DNA from: Adineta steineri
Taxonomy: Eukaryota; Rotifera; Eurotatoria; Adinetida; Adinetidae
Assembly: GCA_905250115.1 (NCBI GenBank)
Contig: CAJNOI010000276.1
Coordinates: forward strand, 28,129-92,128
Direction of reading: 5' to 3'
Length of the DNA stretch: 64,000 nucleotides
Shown here piece after piece: positions 25,010-35,859 of the stretch (within the stretch, counting starts at the first letter, position 1; every line of letters starts with the position of its first letter). Both the position numbers and the translations under genes were made by a program. The notes below the pieces were generated by a model that did not search any database, was not told the DNA's origin, and worked only from the letters and a program-made list of their open reading frames with translations.

Positions 25010-26067
25010 CTTTAACATAGAAGAAAAGAAAAGGTCTTTCAATTTTTTTTTATAGAGAAAATCTCTTAGAAATTAAACAAATATAAATTATGTAGAAGCC
25101 GTTGTTCTGAAAAAGATTATATTTCGATCAATCTTATTGTAATTGAATATATAAAATTCCAAAGGATAATCATTGTCCAGTTTTGTAATGATGCATCAAT
25201 AAATATAATCGCTTTGATGGTCTAAGTTATATTCTAAAATATGTATTGCAGCCATTTTATTCTGATTGAATGAAATGAAATTCATTATTATGAAATTCGA
25301 ATTGTATTCAGATCGAGGAAAAGATAACAAAACTAAGCAGTAACTAATGAACTTGTCCAATACAAATGTTCATAACAAATCAACGGAAGAAAGTATCTAT
25401 AACAATATATATCTTTTCTTTGTAGAGAAGATTCAGCATCCAATAGTGAAATCAATATTAGTTCTTACAGACAATCCAATATTTTTCAACAAATTCTACT
25501 AAATAATGCGATATTATCAATTATTAAATCTAATGTTTAACTCCCATACTGTTTAAATAAATTCTAATAAATATATTACATCGTATAGAGAGTATGCTAC
25601 GAACATTAGTTGAAATTCAGTCGAGAATGAACTATGTCCTCTCTTTTTTCTAAAAACTTGTAGAAAATAAAATGACAGATGTGTGAATCGATATCCATTA
25701 TATTTCTAAAGACTCTTTCTTCATCAATTTGTACTGATATTTATAAGAGAAAGGGCAAATAACAACATTATTATGTTTTGATTATTGAAGTTGATTGAAA
25801 ACTCGAAAAACAATTTCATAAATCTATTGATGACGAGATAATTGCGTTACATGATATCAGACTATTGTGGAAGTGCGTCAATGAATGTTGAATAACACAA
25901 CACATCTGCTAAAAAATATTCAGTTTGAAGTCAAAAATCAGGTTCTATTTTTCTTAAAACGGAACAAATGAGTTTATTCATATTAATAAAAACACTTTTA
26001 TCCTAATGACCTCAAATAAAAGCTATATAAATACCAAGTATTTTATTCATTGTATTTTATACAGAAA
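25010..26067. other. Intergenic, no gene seen
   Basis: About 1 kb of AT-rich sequence between NTAQ1 and the large receptor gene. A TATA element near its right end is listed separately. Confidence 0.45.
26024..26033 (+). promoter_or_regulatory. TATA box of the LDLa/EGF receptor gene
   Basis: TATATAAATA 35 bp upstream of the preferred start codon at 26068. A start site about 30 bp downstream would fall near 26055, which leaves the Met at 26050 outside or at the very edge of the mRNA. Confidence 0.5.
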
Positions 26068-29000
26068 ATGTTTCATATGAAATCTATATTCTATTTGTTT
26101 TTTATTCATTGGATTGTGGCTATACCACAAATCAATCTTTATTTTACAGATCAAGTAAGCGAAAATGAAAATTATGATGAAATTGGTATACGATATAACT
26201 GTATTCGACTTGCTTCAAATATGAAACAAGAAAATTCTACACGAGAAATCTCATCTTATTGTATGAGTGAATCATCATTAAAATTTCATATTGAAAATGA
26301 TAATTCATTTCAAACGTTTTCTTTTGCTAAACTTGCAATAATGAATATTACCAGTGAAGATTTATATTTCTGGTCAACACCAATTGATATTATTGAACAA
26401 TATCAAATCTATTTACTATTAAATGATTCGTCTCTAGCAGAGCAAATCTTTTATAATTGTACATTACCAAGATTTGGATCAATGTGCCAATATGAATTCT
26501 ATTATTATCATGAAAATTATTCATCATTACATGAAATGATTCATGAATATTATAAGCAATATTCTGATGAGACAACTAATCTAACTTGTTATAAACATTT
26601 GAAATGCAACCGCGGTCATTCACCGGCATGTTTAGATTGGACAGAAATTTGTGATGGTAAAGTTGATTGTCTTGATGGAGAATACGATGAAGAACATTGT
26701 TGGGAACTTGAATTTAATGAATGTAAACCAAATGAATATCGATGTTATATTGGACAGTGTATACCAAACGAATTTGTTGAAGATGATATTTATAATTCTG
26801 ATTGTATTGACGAATCTGATGAAATTGCCAAAGAATCTAATATTTTAGAATCATATTTTCCAGTCGAACCAGCATTTGGAAGAGATGATACGATCTGTCG
26901 AACTACGTTTGTGACAAGTTCTTGTATATATTCGCGTAGACTACCATTAATGCAATCGATGTTTTCAATTAAAGATAATAATGTATCAGATGAATGTTGG
27001 TCAGCTTATAAATGTTACTTTGCTATTAAAACTGCAGAACATCCAAATATAACTTTTGATGTTATCAACGAAGAGTGTATGCCCATTATTAAAGATAAGT
27101 GTCCAGATATGTTATATGTTCCTAATATTCCAGTTTTCTTTGGTCATATTTATACAGCTTACAAGAAAAATGAATTATCGCATCCACAACGAACAGAACC
27201 ACCTTATTTATGTTCGAATAAGTCTTTTTATGATGATTCACTTAGCTTAGTTTCAGAAACATTGTCGAATAATACAATGTGTTTTAAAATTTCTCGATTT
27301 ACGTCTTGGCAAACAACCGGTACACCTAATGTTATTCAACGATTTGGGAGATCTATGAATGATATTTTTAGACAAATCAGACAAATTCATTCGATAATTA
27401 ATTTTCCTCTTCATCGATGTAATGAATCTAATTTCTATCAATGTAGAAATTCATCTAAATGTATTTCATTTCATCGTTTAATCAATGGTGTAACTGATTG
27501 TCCTTATAATGATGATGAAAATATATATGAAGATACAAATCCTAGACTATTTGCACAAGTAAAACACAAATATTACAAATGTCACGTCACCAACAAATAT
27601 ATTACTCAATCAGAAGTTTTCGATGAAAACTGTAATTGTGGAGATGACGAACACGGTTTCTGTGAAGATCAGAATAAATTCACAAATTTTACTCGAAGAA
27701 CTATATCTTTTCAGACAATTTGTGATGGTTTCCAGGAATTATATCCAATAACGATAGATGGAAAAAATCAAACAGATGAAACTGAATGTAAACAATGGGA
27801 ATGTGATAATATGTATACTCATTGTGATAAAATATGGAATTGTTTAGATGGTAAAGATGAAATGAATTGTGATTCTTCATTACCACCATTACTTAATTGT
27901 TCGTTGGATTATCGAATGTGTGTATTATCAGATACATACCAGTTGATATGTTTATCAGTTAATAGAGTTAATGATGGTATAATCGATTGTCTTGGTGGTA
28001 CTGATGAACCAACATTATGTCGACCTCCTTATAATAATTTACATGGAGGATTTTATTGTCTGAATGAGGTCCGTATACCATGTCTCAATTCTAATTATTT
28101 ATGTACAGATACTGCATGGTGTTTTAATAACGAAGACGAACAATTTTGCCAACGAAATCGATCATTTGAAATGTACTCTGGCATTTGCGACGATGAATAT
28201 ATATCGTTCGGTTCTGATGTTGAAAAGTTCTTATGTGATATTACAAAGGAATACACCAAAGAAAGAATAAAATATTTTAGAATAAATGGATTCAACCAAT
28301 CATTTGAAAATGAAGTAAATGAAAATCAACAATTTAATACAATATGGACAGATAACGATCAAGCACTATCACTCCTTGGTGATCCTCGTTGTCATCGTGG
28401 TCTTGATTTACGTATCTGGTTAAATAAATCATCAAATCTTAATTCTACAAGTACATGTCTTTGTCCACCAAGTTATTATGGCAATCAATGTCAATATCAA
28501 AATCAACGCTTAAGTTTATCAATAAGATTCCACGTTTCAGCTCAATCAAGACAAATATTATTTGCAATCTTAATTATGCTTATTGATAATACAAATCAAC
28601 GAATGATTCATTCATATGAACAATTTACTTATTCATCTATGCGAGATTGTAAAGTTAAATTTAATGTTTATTTAGTTTATTCAACTCGACCAAAAGATAT
28701 GAACAAAAATTATTCAGTACATATTGATATTTATGAAAAACTTTCTCTCAAACATCGAGGAAGTTTTATTTATCCTGTCGAATTTTTATTTTTACCTGTT
28801 CATCGTTTAGCATTTATTATAGATATTCCATCAGAAGATGATTATTCTTGTTCAAATAAGAAGTGTCTTCATGGAAAATGTCTAAACTATTTTAATACAA
28901 AAGAAACATTTTGTCAATGTGATCCATTATGGTCTGGACAATATTGTGATATTCCACAAAATAATTGTAATTGTTCATCCAATTCAATATGTATTGGTCG

Positions 29001-30837
29001 AGCGAGTGATAATCAATCAATATGTATTTGTCGAAAAGATTATTTTGGTTCTAAATGTTACCTTCGCAATCGAATATGTGATAATTCCCCATGTCAAAAT
29101 AACGGGTTATGTATTCCACATGATGATTTTATGTTAATAAAGAGTCAACAATATTTTTGTATATGTCCAAAAGGTTTTAGTGGAAGTCAATGTGAATTAA
29201 TTAATACTCAAGTTGATCTTATATTTGATAAAGATATTCATTTATCTCATTCAATTTTTATTCATTTCATAAAAATTGTTCCATTTGATCAAACTGCAGA
29301 GATTATACCAAAAACTTCACCAGAAAGATCAACAACTTTACAAACCATATCTCAGGCAACAAATTCTATTCGAATTTATTGGTCACAACCATTTCATCTA
29401 ATGTTTATTGAAACATTAGAAAAGATGTATTATTTAACTGTTATTCAACCAGTTCATAATTATTCAACAATAGTAAAAAGAATTCATTCATCACATCATT
29501 GTCCATCGATCAATAAATTAGTTAATGACACATTTGCTCGACTTCATGTTATTCGTCGTATGAAATATTATCATTTAATATGTCAAAAATATTCATCAAA
29601 TTTATTATGTTTTCATGATGATATTCATATTTGCTTATGTTATGATTATCAGGGAAAACGTTTGGCAAATTGTTTTAATTTTAATCATCAAATGAAATTT
29701 GATTGTTTTGGAAAAAATTATTGTGAACATAATGGCCAATGTTTTCAAGACTCACCTAATTGTCCTACACGATCGATTTGTGCTTGTCCTTCATGTTATT
29801 ATGGAACTCGATGTCAATTTACAACAAGTGAATTTGGTTTATCACTTGATGCTATTTTAGCTTATCATATTATTCCCGATGCAAATATTTCTCGTCAAAC
29901 ATCAATTATCAAAACAAGTTTATCAATAACAATTTTATTTATGATTTTTGGATTAATTAATGGTATTCTTTCATTAATTACATTTAAGAATGAAAGTGTA
30001 CGTGAAGTTGGTTGTGGAATTTATTTATTAGGTTCATCAATAACAACAATATTAACAATGAATATGTTTGGATTAAAATATTTTACTTATCTTTTAACAC
30101 AAATCTCAACACCATCCAATAAATCTTTTCTAACATTTCAGTGTTATTCATTCGATTTTCTTCTTCGAATTTGTCTTAATATGGATCAATGGTTAAATGC
30201 ATGTGTAGCAATGGAAAGAGCAGTAACAATTATTAAAGGTGTTCAATTTGATAAGAAGAAAAGTAAAGAATTAGCTAAAAAAGTTTTGATTATTCTTTTA
30301 ATTTTAAACATTTTAACATTAATACATGATCCAATTTATCGACAGTTATATCACGAAGAAAATGATAATGATGATAATAAAACAAGAATTTGGTGTATCG
30401 TCAATTATTCTTCAAAATTACAAATTTATAATCGAATTATTAATACATTTCATTTTTTCGTACCATTTCTGATTAATCTTATATCGTCAATTATTTTAAT
30501 AGTAAAAAAATCTGATCAACAATCTCATTTTCACAAAGATCGACCTTATAAAAATGTTTTACGTGAACAAATTCGAGAACATAAACATTTATTAATTGCA
30601 CCTGCGGTTTTATTTCTTCTTGCATTACCACGTTTAATTCTTACTTATTTATCCAAATGTATGAGCTCAACAAAAGATTCGTGGTTATTTCTTTTTGGAT
30701 ATTTTATTTCATTTATTCCACCAATGATTACTTTTATTATCTTTGTTTTACCATCAGAATTTTATAAAAAAGAATATCAAAAAACAATTGTACAATATAA
30801 AAATCAGATTCAACAACGTTTTCGTCGAACAATTTAA
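26068..30837 (+). CDS. Single-exon LDLa/EGF-repeat seven-transmembrane receptor
   Basis: 1589 residues without an intron. The order is: signal peptide (MFHMKSIFYLFFIHWIVAIP); an N-glycosylated Cys-containing region; about six LDL-receptor class A repeats (~172-700) with acidic cage residues such as CDGKVDCLDGEYDEEHC and CLDGKDEMNC; a spacer; about five EGF-like repeats (~796-1251), for example CPPSYYGNQC and CICPKGFSGSQC; and seven helices (~1284-1565). After TM3 the sequence MDQWLNACVAMERAVTI stands where DRY would be in rhodopsin-like receptors. Soluble modules plus 7TM suggest a cell-surface adhesion or ligand-sensing GPCR; I see no clear GPS autoproteolysis motif. I chose the Met at 26068 because a TACAG acceptor-like site and a TATA box (26024-26033) lie just upstream. 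Ligand and coupling unknown. Confidence 0.88.
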   Translation: MFHMKSIFYLFFIHWIVAIPQINLYFTDQVSENENYDEIGIRYNCIRLASNMKQENSTREISSYCMSESSLKFHIENDNSFQTFSFAKLAIMNITSEDLYFWSTPIDIIEQYQIYLLLNDSSLAEQIFYNCTLPRFGSMCQYEFYYYHENYSSLHEMIHEYYKQYSDETTNLTCYKHLKCNRGHSPACLDWTEICDGKVDCLDGEYDEEHCWELEFNECKPNEYRCYIGQCIPNEFVEDDIYNSDCIDESDEIAKESNILESYFPVEPAFGRDDTICRTTFVTSSCIYSRRLPLMQSMFSIKDNNVSDECWSAYKCYFAIKTAEHPNITFDVINEECMPIIKDKCPDMLYVPNIPVFFGHIYTAYKKNELSHPQRTEPPYLCSNKSFYDDSLSLVSETLSNNTMCFKISRFTSWQTTGTPNVIQRFGRSMNDIFRQIRQIHSIINFPLHRCNESNFYQCRNSSKCISFHRLINGVTDCPYNDDENIYEDTNPRLFAQVKHKYYKCHVTNKYITQSEVFDENCNCGDDEHGFCEDQNKFTNFTRRTISFQTICDGFQELYPITIDGKNQTDETECKQWECDNMYTHCDKIWNCLDGKDEMNCDSSLPPLLNCSLDYRMCVLSDTYQLICLSVNRVNDGIIDCLGGTDEPTLCRPPYNNLHGGFYCLNEVRIPCLNSNYLCTDTAWCFNNEDEQFCQRNRSFEMYSGICDDEYISFGSDVEKFLCDITKEYTKERIKYFRINGFNQSFENEVNENQQFNTIWTDNDQALSLLGDPRCHRGLDLRIWLNKSSNLNSTSTCLCPPSYYGNQCQYQNQRLSLSIRFHVSAQSRQILFAILIMLIDNTNQRMIHSYEQFTYSSMRDCKVKFNVYLVYSTRPKDMNKNYSVHIDIYEKLSLKHRGSFIYPVEFLFLPVHRLAFIIDIPSEDDYSCSNKKCLHGKCLNYFNTKETFCQCDPLWSGQYCDIPQNNCNCSSNSICIGRASDNQSICICRKDYFGSKCYLRNRICDNSPCQNNGLCIPHDDFMLIKSQQYFCICPKGFSGSQCELINTQVDLIFDKDIHLSHSIFIHFIKIVPFDQTAEIIPKTSPERSTTLQTISQATNSIRIYWSQPFHLMFIETLEKMYYLTVIQPVHNYSTIVKRIHSSHHCPSINKLVNDTFARLHVIRRMKYYHLICQKYSSNLLCFHDDIHICLCYDYQGKRLANCFNFNHQMKFDCFGKNYCEHNGQCFQDSPNCPTRSICACPSCYYGTRCQFTTSEFGLSLDAILAYHIIPDANISRQTSIIKTSLSITILFMIFGLINGILSLITFKNESVREVGCGIYLLGSSITTILTMNMFGLKYFTYLLTQISTPSNKSFLTFQCYSFDFLLRICLNMDQWLNACVAMERAVTIIKGVQFDKKKSKELAKKVLIILLILNILTLIHDPIYRQLYHEENDNDDNKTRIWCIVNYSSKLQIYNRIINTFHFFVPFLINLISSIILIVKKSDQQSHFHKDRPYKNVLREQIREHKHLLIAPAVLFLLALPRLILTYLSKCMSSTKDSWLFLFGYFISFIPPMITFIIFVLPSEFYKKEYQKTIVQYKNQIQQRFRRTI

Positions 30838-32216
30838 AGATAATAAACGAAAAGATTTGATTTTTTGATATTCAATACTTTATTCTCTTATTTTTATCTT
30901 TGCTTTTTTTTGTCTGTTTAGTGGTGTTTTTATTCAATGTTTTACTTAACGTATTAATCTTCTATGTATATGTAAACACTTTATCAATAAATAAAGCCTG
31001 ATGTATATTGATTAGTAATTGTCATGCTATATAAATAAATGAATCACAATCATGAAAGAATCGTATATTATCTATTGATATAAGATATTTATCTGACTTT
31101 TTTTTATCTTAAATATTTGTATGAAAATCAACATGACAATATGACAGTCAGTTAAGTCAGAAGCAATTCTTAACAAAGATAATTTGAATAAATATTAACA
31201 ATCAGAACTAGTTTTTTTTCTTCTGACGGAAATAACAACACGCCAAACTTCCGTTGAAAAAGTTTTATTTTTCTTTATAATTTACTTCTTCAAGAAAGAA
31301 CGAAGATATTATTGCAATGATTTGACCAAAATAATTAACTTTAGGATTTTATAAACGATCATTCTCATGAAATGATAATGTTTTCTTTTTTTGAGAATCT
31401 ATTTAAAATCGAAAGAAGATTAGATAAATGTGTCACAAGCATTGCATACATGAAAGTGATCAGAGACAGAAGAATAAAATATTCAGTTTACCGAACGTTT
31501 ACAATTGATAAGTAAAAAAACAAAAGATCAATACAGTTATTGAAGTAAGATCCCGAATTAAAGATAAAAGAATCCGCATCAATTGCTGTGATTGTAAATG
31601 AAGCCATTATATTAGAATAATATATTGTGACAACTAATATACACTGTGATAGATAATTAATAAATAAGTAGGAATGTAATAATACCAATACCAATAGAGT
31701 GTGAAATGATATAACCAGTTACACTCTTCCTAAATTCAATTCATTTTCTATTGAATACTACTTGCGAACTCTACATCTTCCTGAACCGAATTCAATTGGT
31801 GTCACAGTTTGATAAACGTTCCCTCGTATTCAAGTAGTCTCTGCTCGGTAACTATCGTCGTTAGAAACACACAACGTAAAACATACAATGTACTCAATTT
31901 TTTTTCTGCCATAAATTTCAATTACTGGCAAAAGTCTCATTGAATTACTTTGTTTACTTACTACTGTATGTCGTAGTTAAAAGAATTTACATTTTGAAGA
32001 CGATAAATATATGTACGTCATGTATTTTTCTTTTTCTATTTGTGGCATTGTCTGACGTACAGCTAAAATAAAAATATTCTATATCGTTAAAAGTGATGAG
32101 ATTGACGTCACTCAATGGTTTATATATCGCTACTCGTATTGTTTTGTATTTTATTTAAATATTATTTCTATAGGAAGATATTTTTGATTTTTTAGTACTG
32201 ATCTAAATAAGAAACA
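30838..32216. other. Intergenic, promoter elements at the right end
   Basis: About 1.4 kb of AT-rich DNA. I find no coding region I can support. The CRE and TATA of the next gene are listed separately. Confidence 0.45.
32103..32126 (+). promoter_or_regulatory. CRE plus TATA promoter
   Basis: A perfect palindromic TGACGTCA (32103-32110, ATF/CREB-type) is followed by CTCAATGG and TATATAT (32120-32126), about 90 bp upstream of the ATG at 32217. Activity is inferred from the motifs and their spacing. Confidence 0.5.
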
Positions 32217-32984
32217 ATGAGTGTTGTTCCTATACATCCAGATACAGTTACAATACACATGGTTAAAAGTGTGTATATATTTTCTATTTGATATAAAATT
32301 TATATTAGTATTGTAGCTAGTTGTTGTAAACCAGAGTTTGATTCTGATTATCCTACTCGCCTTAATGGAATAATTCGACAAGATGAATTTGAAGAATCAA
32401 TTGCAAATATCAATGAAACAATTTCATCAATACCTAATATCATCGTTACTTTCATTCTTCTTATATTTGCAATAGGTGGTTTTATAATTTTTGTTTTTAG
32501 TGGTATAGAAGCTTCCAATCCAAAAATACACGGCTATGCACTACTCGGTGCTGGAATTGGCATCTTTCTTGTTGGTGTACTTAGTGCGATATTTGGATGT
32601 TGTATTGCGGGATTAACACTGTCACACCGAATGCGTCCAGCAGTTGCTAATGAATCAAACAAATATTGTACAAGATCTCCAACACCATGTACTTGGCGAT
32701 TAGTGTCTAAGATAGCTTGCAGAGGAAGGCATGGGCAGGGTCGAATAACTGTTATTCGTCATGTAAATCACATATTGTTTAATTAAACTAAATGATTACT
32801 TATATTATTTTAGATTGTTATTGATATTGGTCATTTCGTTGGCATAGCAAATAAGTCTGTACCACCTCAATATAATCAACCGACACCATCTTTTTCTCAA
32901 TATAATCAACCAACATCATTTTTTTCTCAAAAAAAGAATACAACTCCACCTCCTCAATACAGTAGTTTATCTGTTAGAGGATAA
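32217..32984 (+). CDS. Two-pass membrane protein with Pro/Gln/Tyr tail, function unknown
   Basis: Exons 32217-32272, 32309-32762 and 32814-32984; 226 residues. After a short N-terminus (MSVVPIHPDTVTIHMVKS) come a soluble segment, then two hydrophobic helices in a hairpin (IIVTFILLIFAIGGFIIFVF and GYALLGAGIGIFLVGVLSAI) ending in FGCCIAGL. A basic region follows, then a tail with two SQYNQPT-like repeats and PPPQYSS. PPxY-like motifs can bind WW domains. The helix pair with a GCC motif recalls small TMEM-type proteins, but I cannot name a family. The upstream region carries a palindromic CRE and a TATA box. The first donor is chosen by phase (GT before GTATAT) and is less certain. Confidence 0.68.
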
Positions 32985-34321
32985 TGTTCATCATTCTCTT
33001 GTTAGTCACGTACATTTTTCCCTTCTCTTCGTACGCATATGTATCTTTTTTTCTGTTCTTCTCTCTCACATATATATGTTGCAGGAGAAATTAAAATTAT
33101 AGTTTCATCTATAGGGGAATTTCAAATTCTCGTAAACAAAAATAAGTACATAATTATTTTTATTCACATCTATCTGATTGTGTGAGTATTATATTAACCT
33201 TACCCTGATACCCACACCCTTCTGTATCGATTACTTCGAACGACATATGAACTATTTCGAAACTTTGGTCGCTTTTATACATGCAAGAATAGAGACAAGA
33301 ACAAGGAAGAAAACTCTGGAAGTTTCGTTCTCTTATTTTATATGTGCTACCCGTAAGATCTGAAATAACGCAAAAATAACTTAAGCAATTTTTCATACGA
33401 TCGCTAAAACGACTGATTATGTGATGATATTAAGAAGAGAACAATGAATAAACACTGGGGATAATGAATAAGTTTCTAAAAAAACTGAATCATGGTGAAT
33501 GGGTTAAGTGAGAATTGAATATTGTTATCTGAAATTCTTGATGAATTTCTGTTATCAATGTAAGAATATTTATTCAAGAATAACACTCGAAAGAAATTTG
33601 ACTTATTCTCATTTCCAAAAGAAAATTTCTGTGTCTCTACAATTAATTATAATTTATTTTTGATTCTCATATTTATGTAACTATTGAAGTTTTCATCGAA
33701 CTTAAAGGTAAGCATGTAATAAACGCTCAAGACGTGTTAATCACACTCAAATCCATACTTTCAAGGATGTTTAGCTAGGAGCATCATTTGTTAAGTGACA
33801 AACAATCACACCATTGTGTGATAATCAAACTGAATCTTTACAACAGAATATAATTATTGAAAATTAATCGAATTAATTCTTTTTTTAAGTTTTTTCAACA
33901 GACTATAGCACATTATTTGTGAGTGTATAGAAATAAATGAATTATACTTGCACCCTTCGACTTATCACTAGTTATTTTTCTATTCAGTATTATGCATGAG
34001 CGATCGCTGATGCAAATAAAAACCAATAAGCAGTACTTCTATTTTTATCATGGGTAGAGAGGTGAATAGGAGTGCTATTATAAACGTATATATGTGCGTA
34101 AAAAAAATATGTTTTAAACCTTGATTTGTTTTTCTGACGTATTACGAAAAAATAAAAATATCTCAACGTCATATCTGCGTATATACTTGCTCATCATTTT
34201 CTCTTTGACGTCAATTTTCGATATCAATCAATAGAAAAAAACATCTATAAATACTCTGGTATTTACACACAAATACATTTCAAATATTAACAAAATTTAT
34301 TATTTAACTCGCAACAAGCAA
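32985..34321. other. Intergenic, promoter elements at the right end
   Basis: No coding region supported; open frames at 33160-33396 on both strands look random. CRE-like and TATA motifs cluster in the last 200 bp. Confidence 0.45.
34206..34253 (+). promoter_or_regulatory. CRE plus TATA promoter
   Basis: A palindromic TGACGTCA (34206-34213) lies 40 bp before TATAAATA (34246-34253), which is 76 bp before the ATG at 34322. A half-site-like TGACGTAT near 34136 and CGTCATAT near 34165 sit further upstream. Confidence 0.55.
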
Positions 34322-34582
34322 ATGTCGTCTAACAATCAACAAGCTCCACTTCCTCGTATGTAGTTGTCAGAAAGACATGAATGTAATTGTTCTTCTGTTT
34401 TGCATTTTTTAGCTTCAAATTATGGTAGTGCACAGTGGCAGACTGATCCATTTGGTCTTGCTCCAACTGCAAATGCAAACTCAGGTGATAATGGTGCTGG
34501 AAATGGACAGCAATCGTCGTACAAGGAACAAACCTACACTCTTCCCGGTGGCAAAACGACTTATATGGAATGGACTGGTTAA
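34322..34582 (+). CDS. Small 67-residue protein, unknown function
   Basis: Exons 34322-34355 and 34413-34582 join in frame (CTTCCTC/GTATGT donor, TTTTTTAG acceptor). The product starts MSSNNQQAPLPPSNYGSAQ and is rich in Asn, Gln, Gly, Ser and Thr, ending YTLPGGKTTYMEWTG. No signal peptide, helix or known domain is visible; it is probably disordered. The promoter upstream is unusually clear, with a perfect CRE and a TATA box at proper spacing, which supports a real, inducible gene. The open frame 34364-34582 that includes the intron is a read-through. Confidence 0.62.
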
Positions 34583-35859
34583 TCAACAGATCCATTAAAT
34601 ATTTTTAAATTTATAAAAAAAATTGAAATAACAGCAATTGTATTTTTCATTAGATGTAAATTTTTTCAAATAAAAAAATAGAAATTTATATACTTTCTAT
34701 GTGTCTGTTGCAGAGTATAGCTAAGATAAGTTTTCAAATAATTGATATATTTCGTTTTTCTCTCTATTACGTCGTATAAATAATAAATGCGGTATACGCA
34801 TGTTTTTACCTTTTTCGTATTTTCATATTTCAATATTTTTCCTTGTAAGTAAAATATTAATCTTATGTACAAAACAACAACACGAGACTATGATTCGTTT
34901 AAATAAAGTATTATATAATATTTATCAAAATCTTTTATGTACATTACTGAATGATCGTCGTCAAGAGTAGTCAACATTGGATTATGAGTATACATGTCGA
35001 AAAACAATTCTCTGTACGATAATCAAGAATCAATGAAATGATATAACTAATTGATATTAGCTCGTTCATGGTTTGTTTTATAGTAAAAAATAATCTAATT
35101 AAAATGATATTTATAAGCTAACAAATCGAATCTTTAATTTCTAATTATTAGATATGATTGACAACAAATATCCTTCTTTTCTCATATGATTTGTAAATGT
35201 TGGTATGATAGTGGTCGATCCTAATAATCGATGGTTTATTTTAACACGTCCCATAATTCTTGTAGATGTATTGAAACAATATGGACTATATACTTTCTTC
35301 AGTTATTTTTTGTCATGCATCACTGAATACTGATAGGAGAATCGTAAAAAGTACATGATCAATTTTAATAAGTTTTATATAGTTTTTTTGTTTCAGGAAT
35401 ATTTAAAAACATGCTATTGTCTATAATAACTCAATACAATATTTCCTTATAAGCTTTAATTTCTAATTAGGTAGTTTCATGGTGATCAAGAGTGAAACAT
35501 GAATCGTGATTCATTAGAGATGTCTAATTATGATATATATTTTTTGTATTAGAGAATAATAGTATCACAATAATAAATTGATTTATGATATACAAAATTA
35601 CGACTTAAAATGATCAAAATGAAAGATATGACAGTCTGAGCTCCTAGTCGTGGCATTTATGAACGTATTTTAAAGAAAAACACAATTTTTTATCCACTTT
35701 TTTTTACTATCATTTTTTAACTTAATATATCGCTACAACATTTATTTTACGATGTTTATAATTGAATTCTAAAGAAATATATCTGCAGTAATATATATAT
35801 TCAATAGTTTCTTTTCTATTCTTATTTATTTATTTATTTGATAAATCAAATAGAAAAAT
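34583..35859. other. Intergenic, no gene seen
   Basis: About 1.3 kb of very AT-rich DNA between a plus-strand and a minus-strand gene that converge. Short minus-strand frames are unconvincing. Confidence 0.45.

Noticed and set aside
26050..26067. Upstream in-frame Met of the LDLa/EGF receptor
   Set aside because: It lies only about 17 bp after the TATA box and before a TACAG acceptor-like site, so it is probably not in the mature mRNA. Starting at 26068 gives a clean signal peptide.
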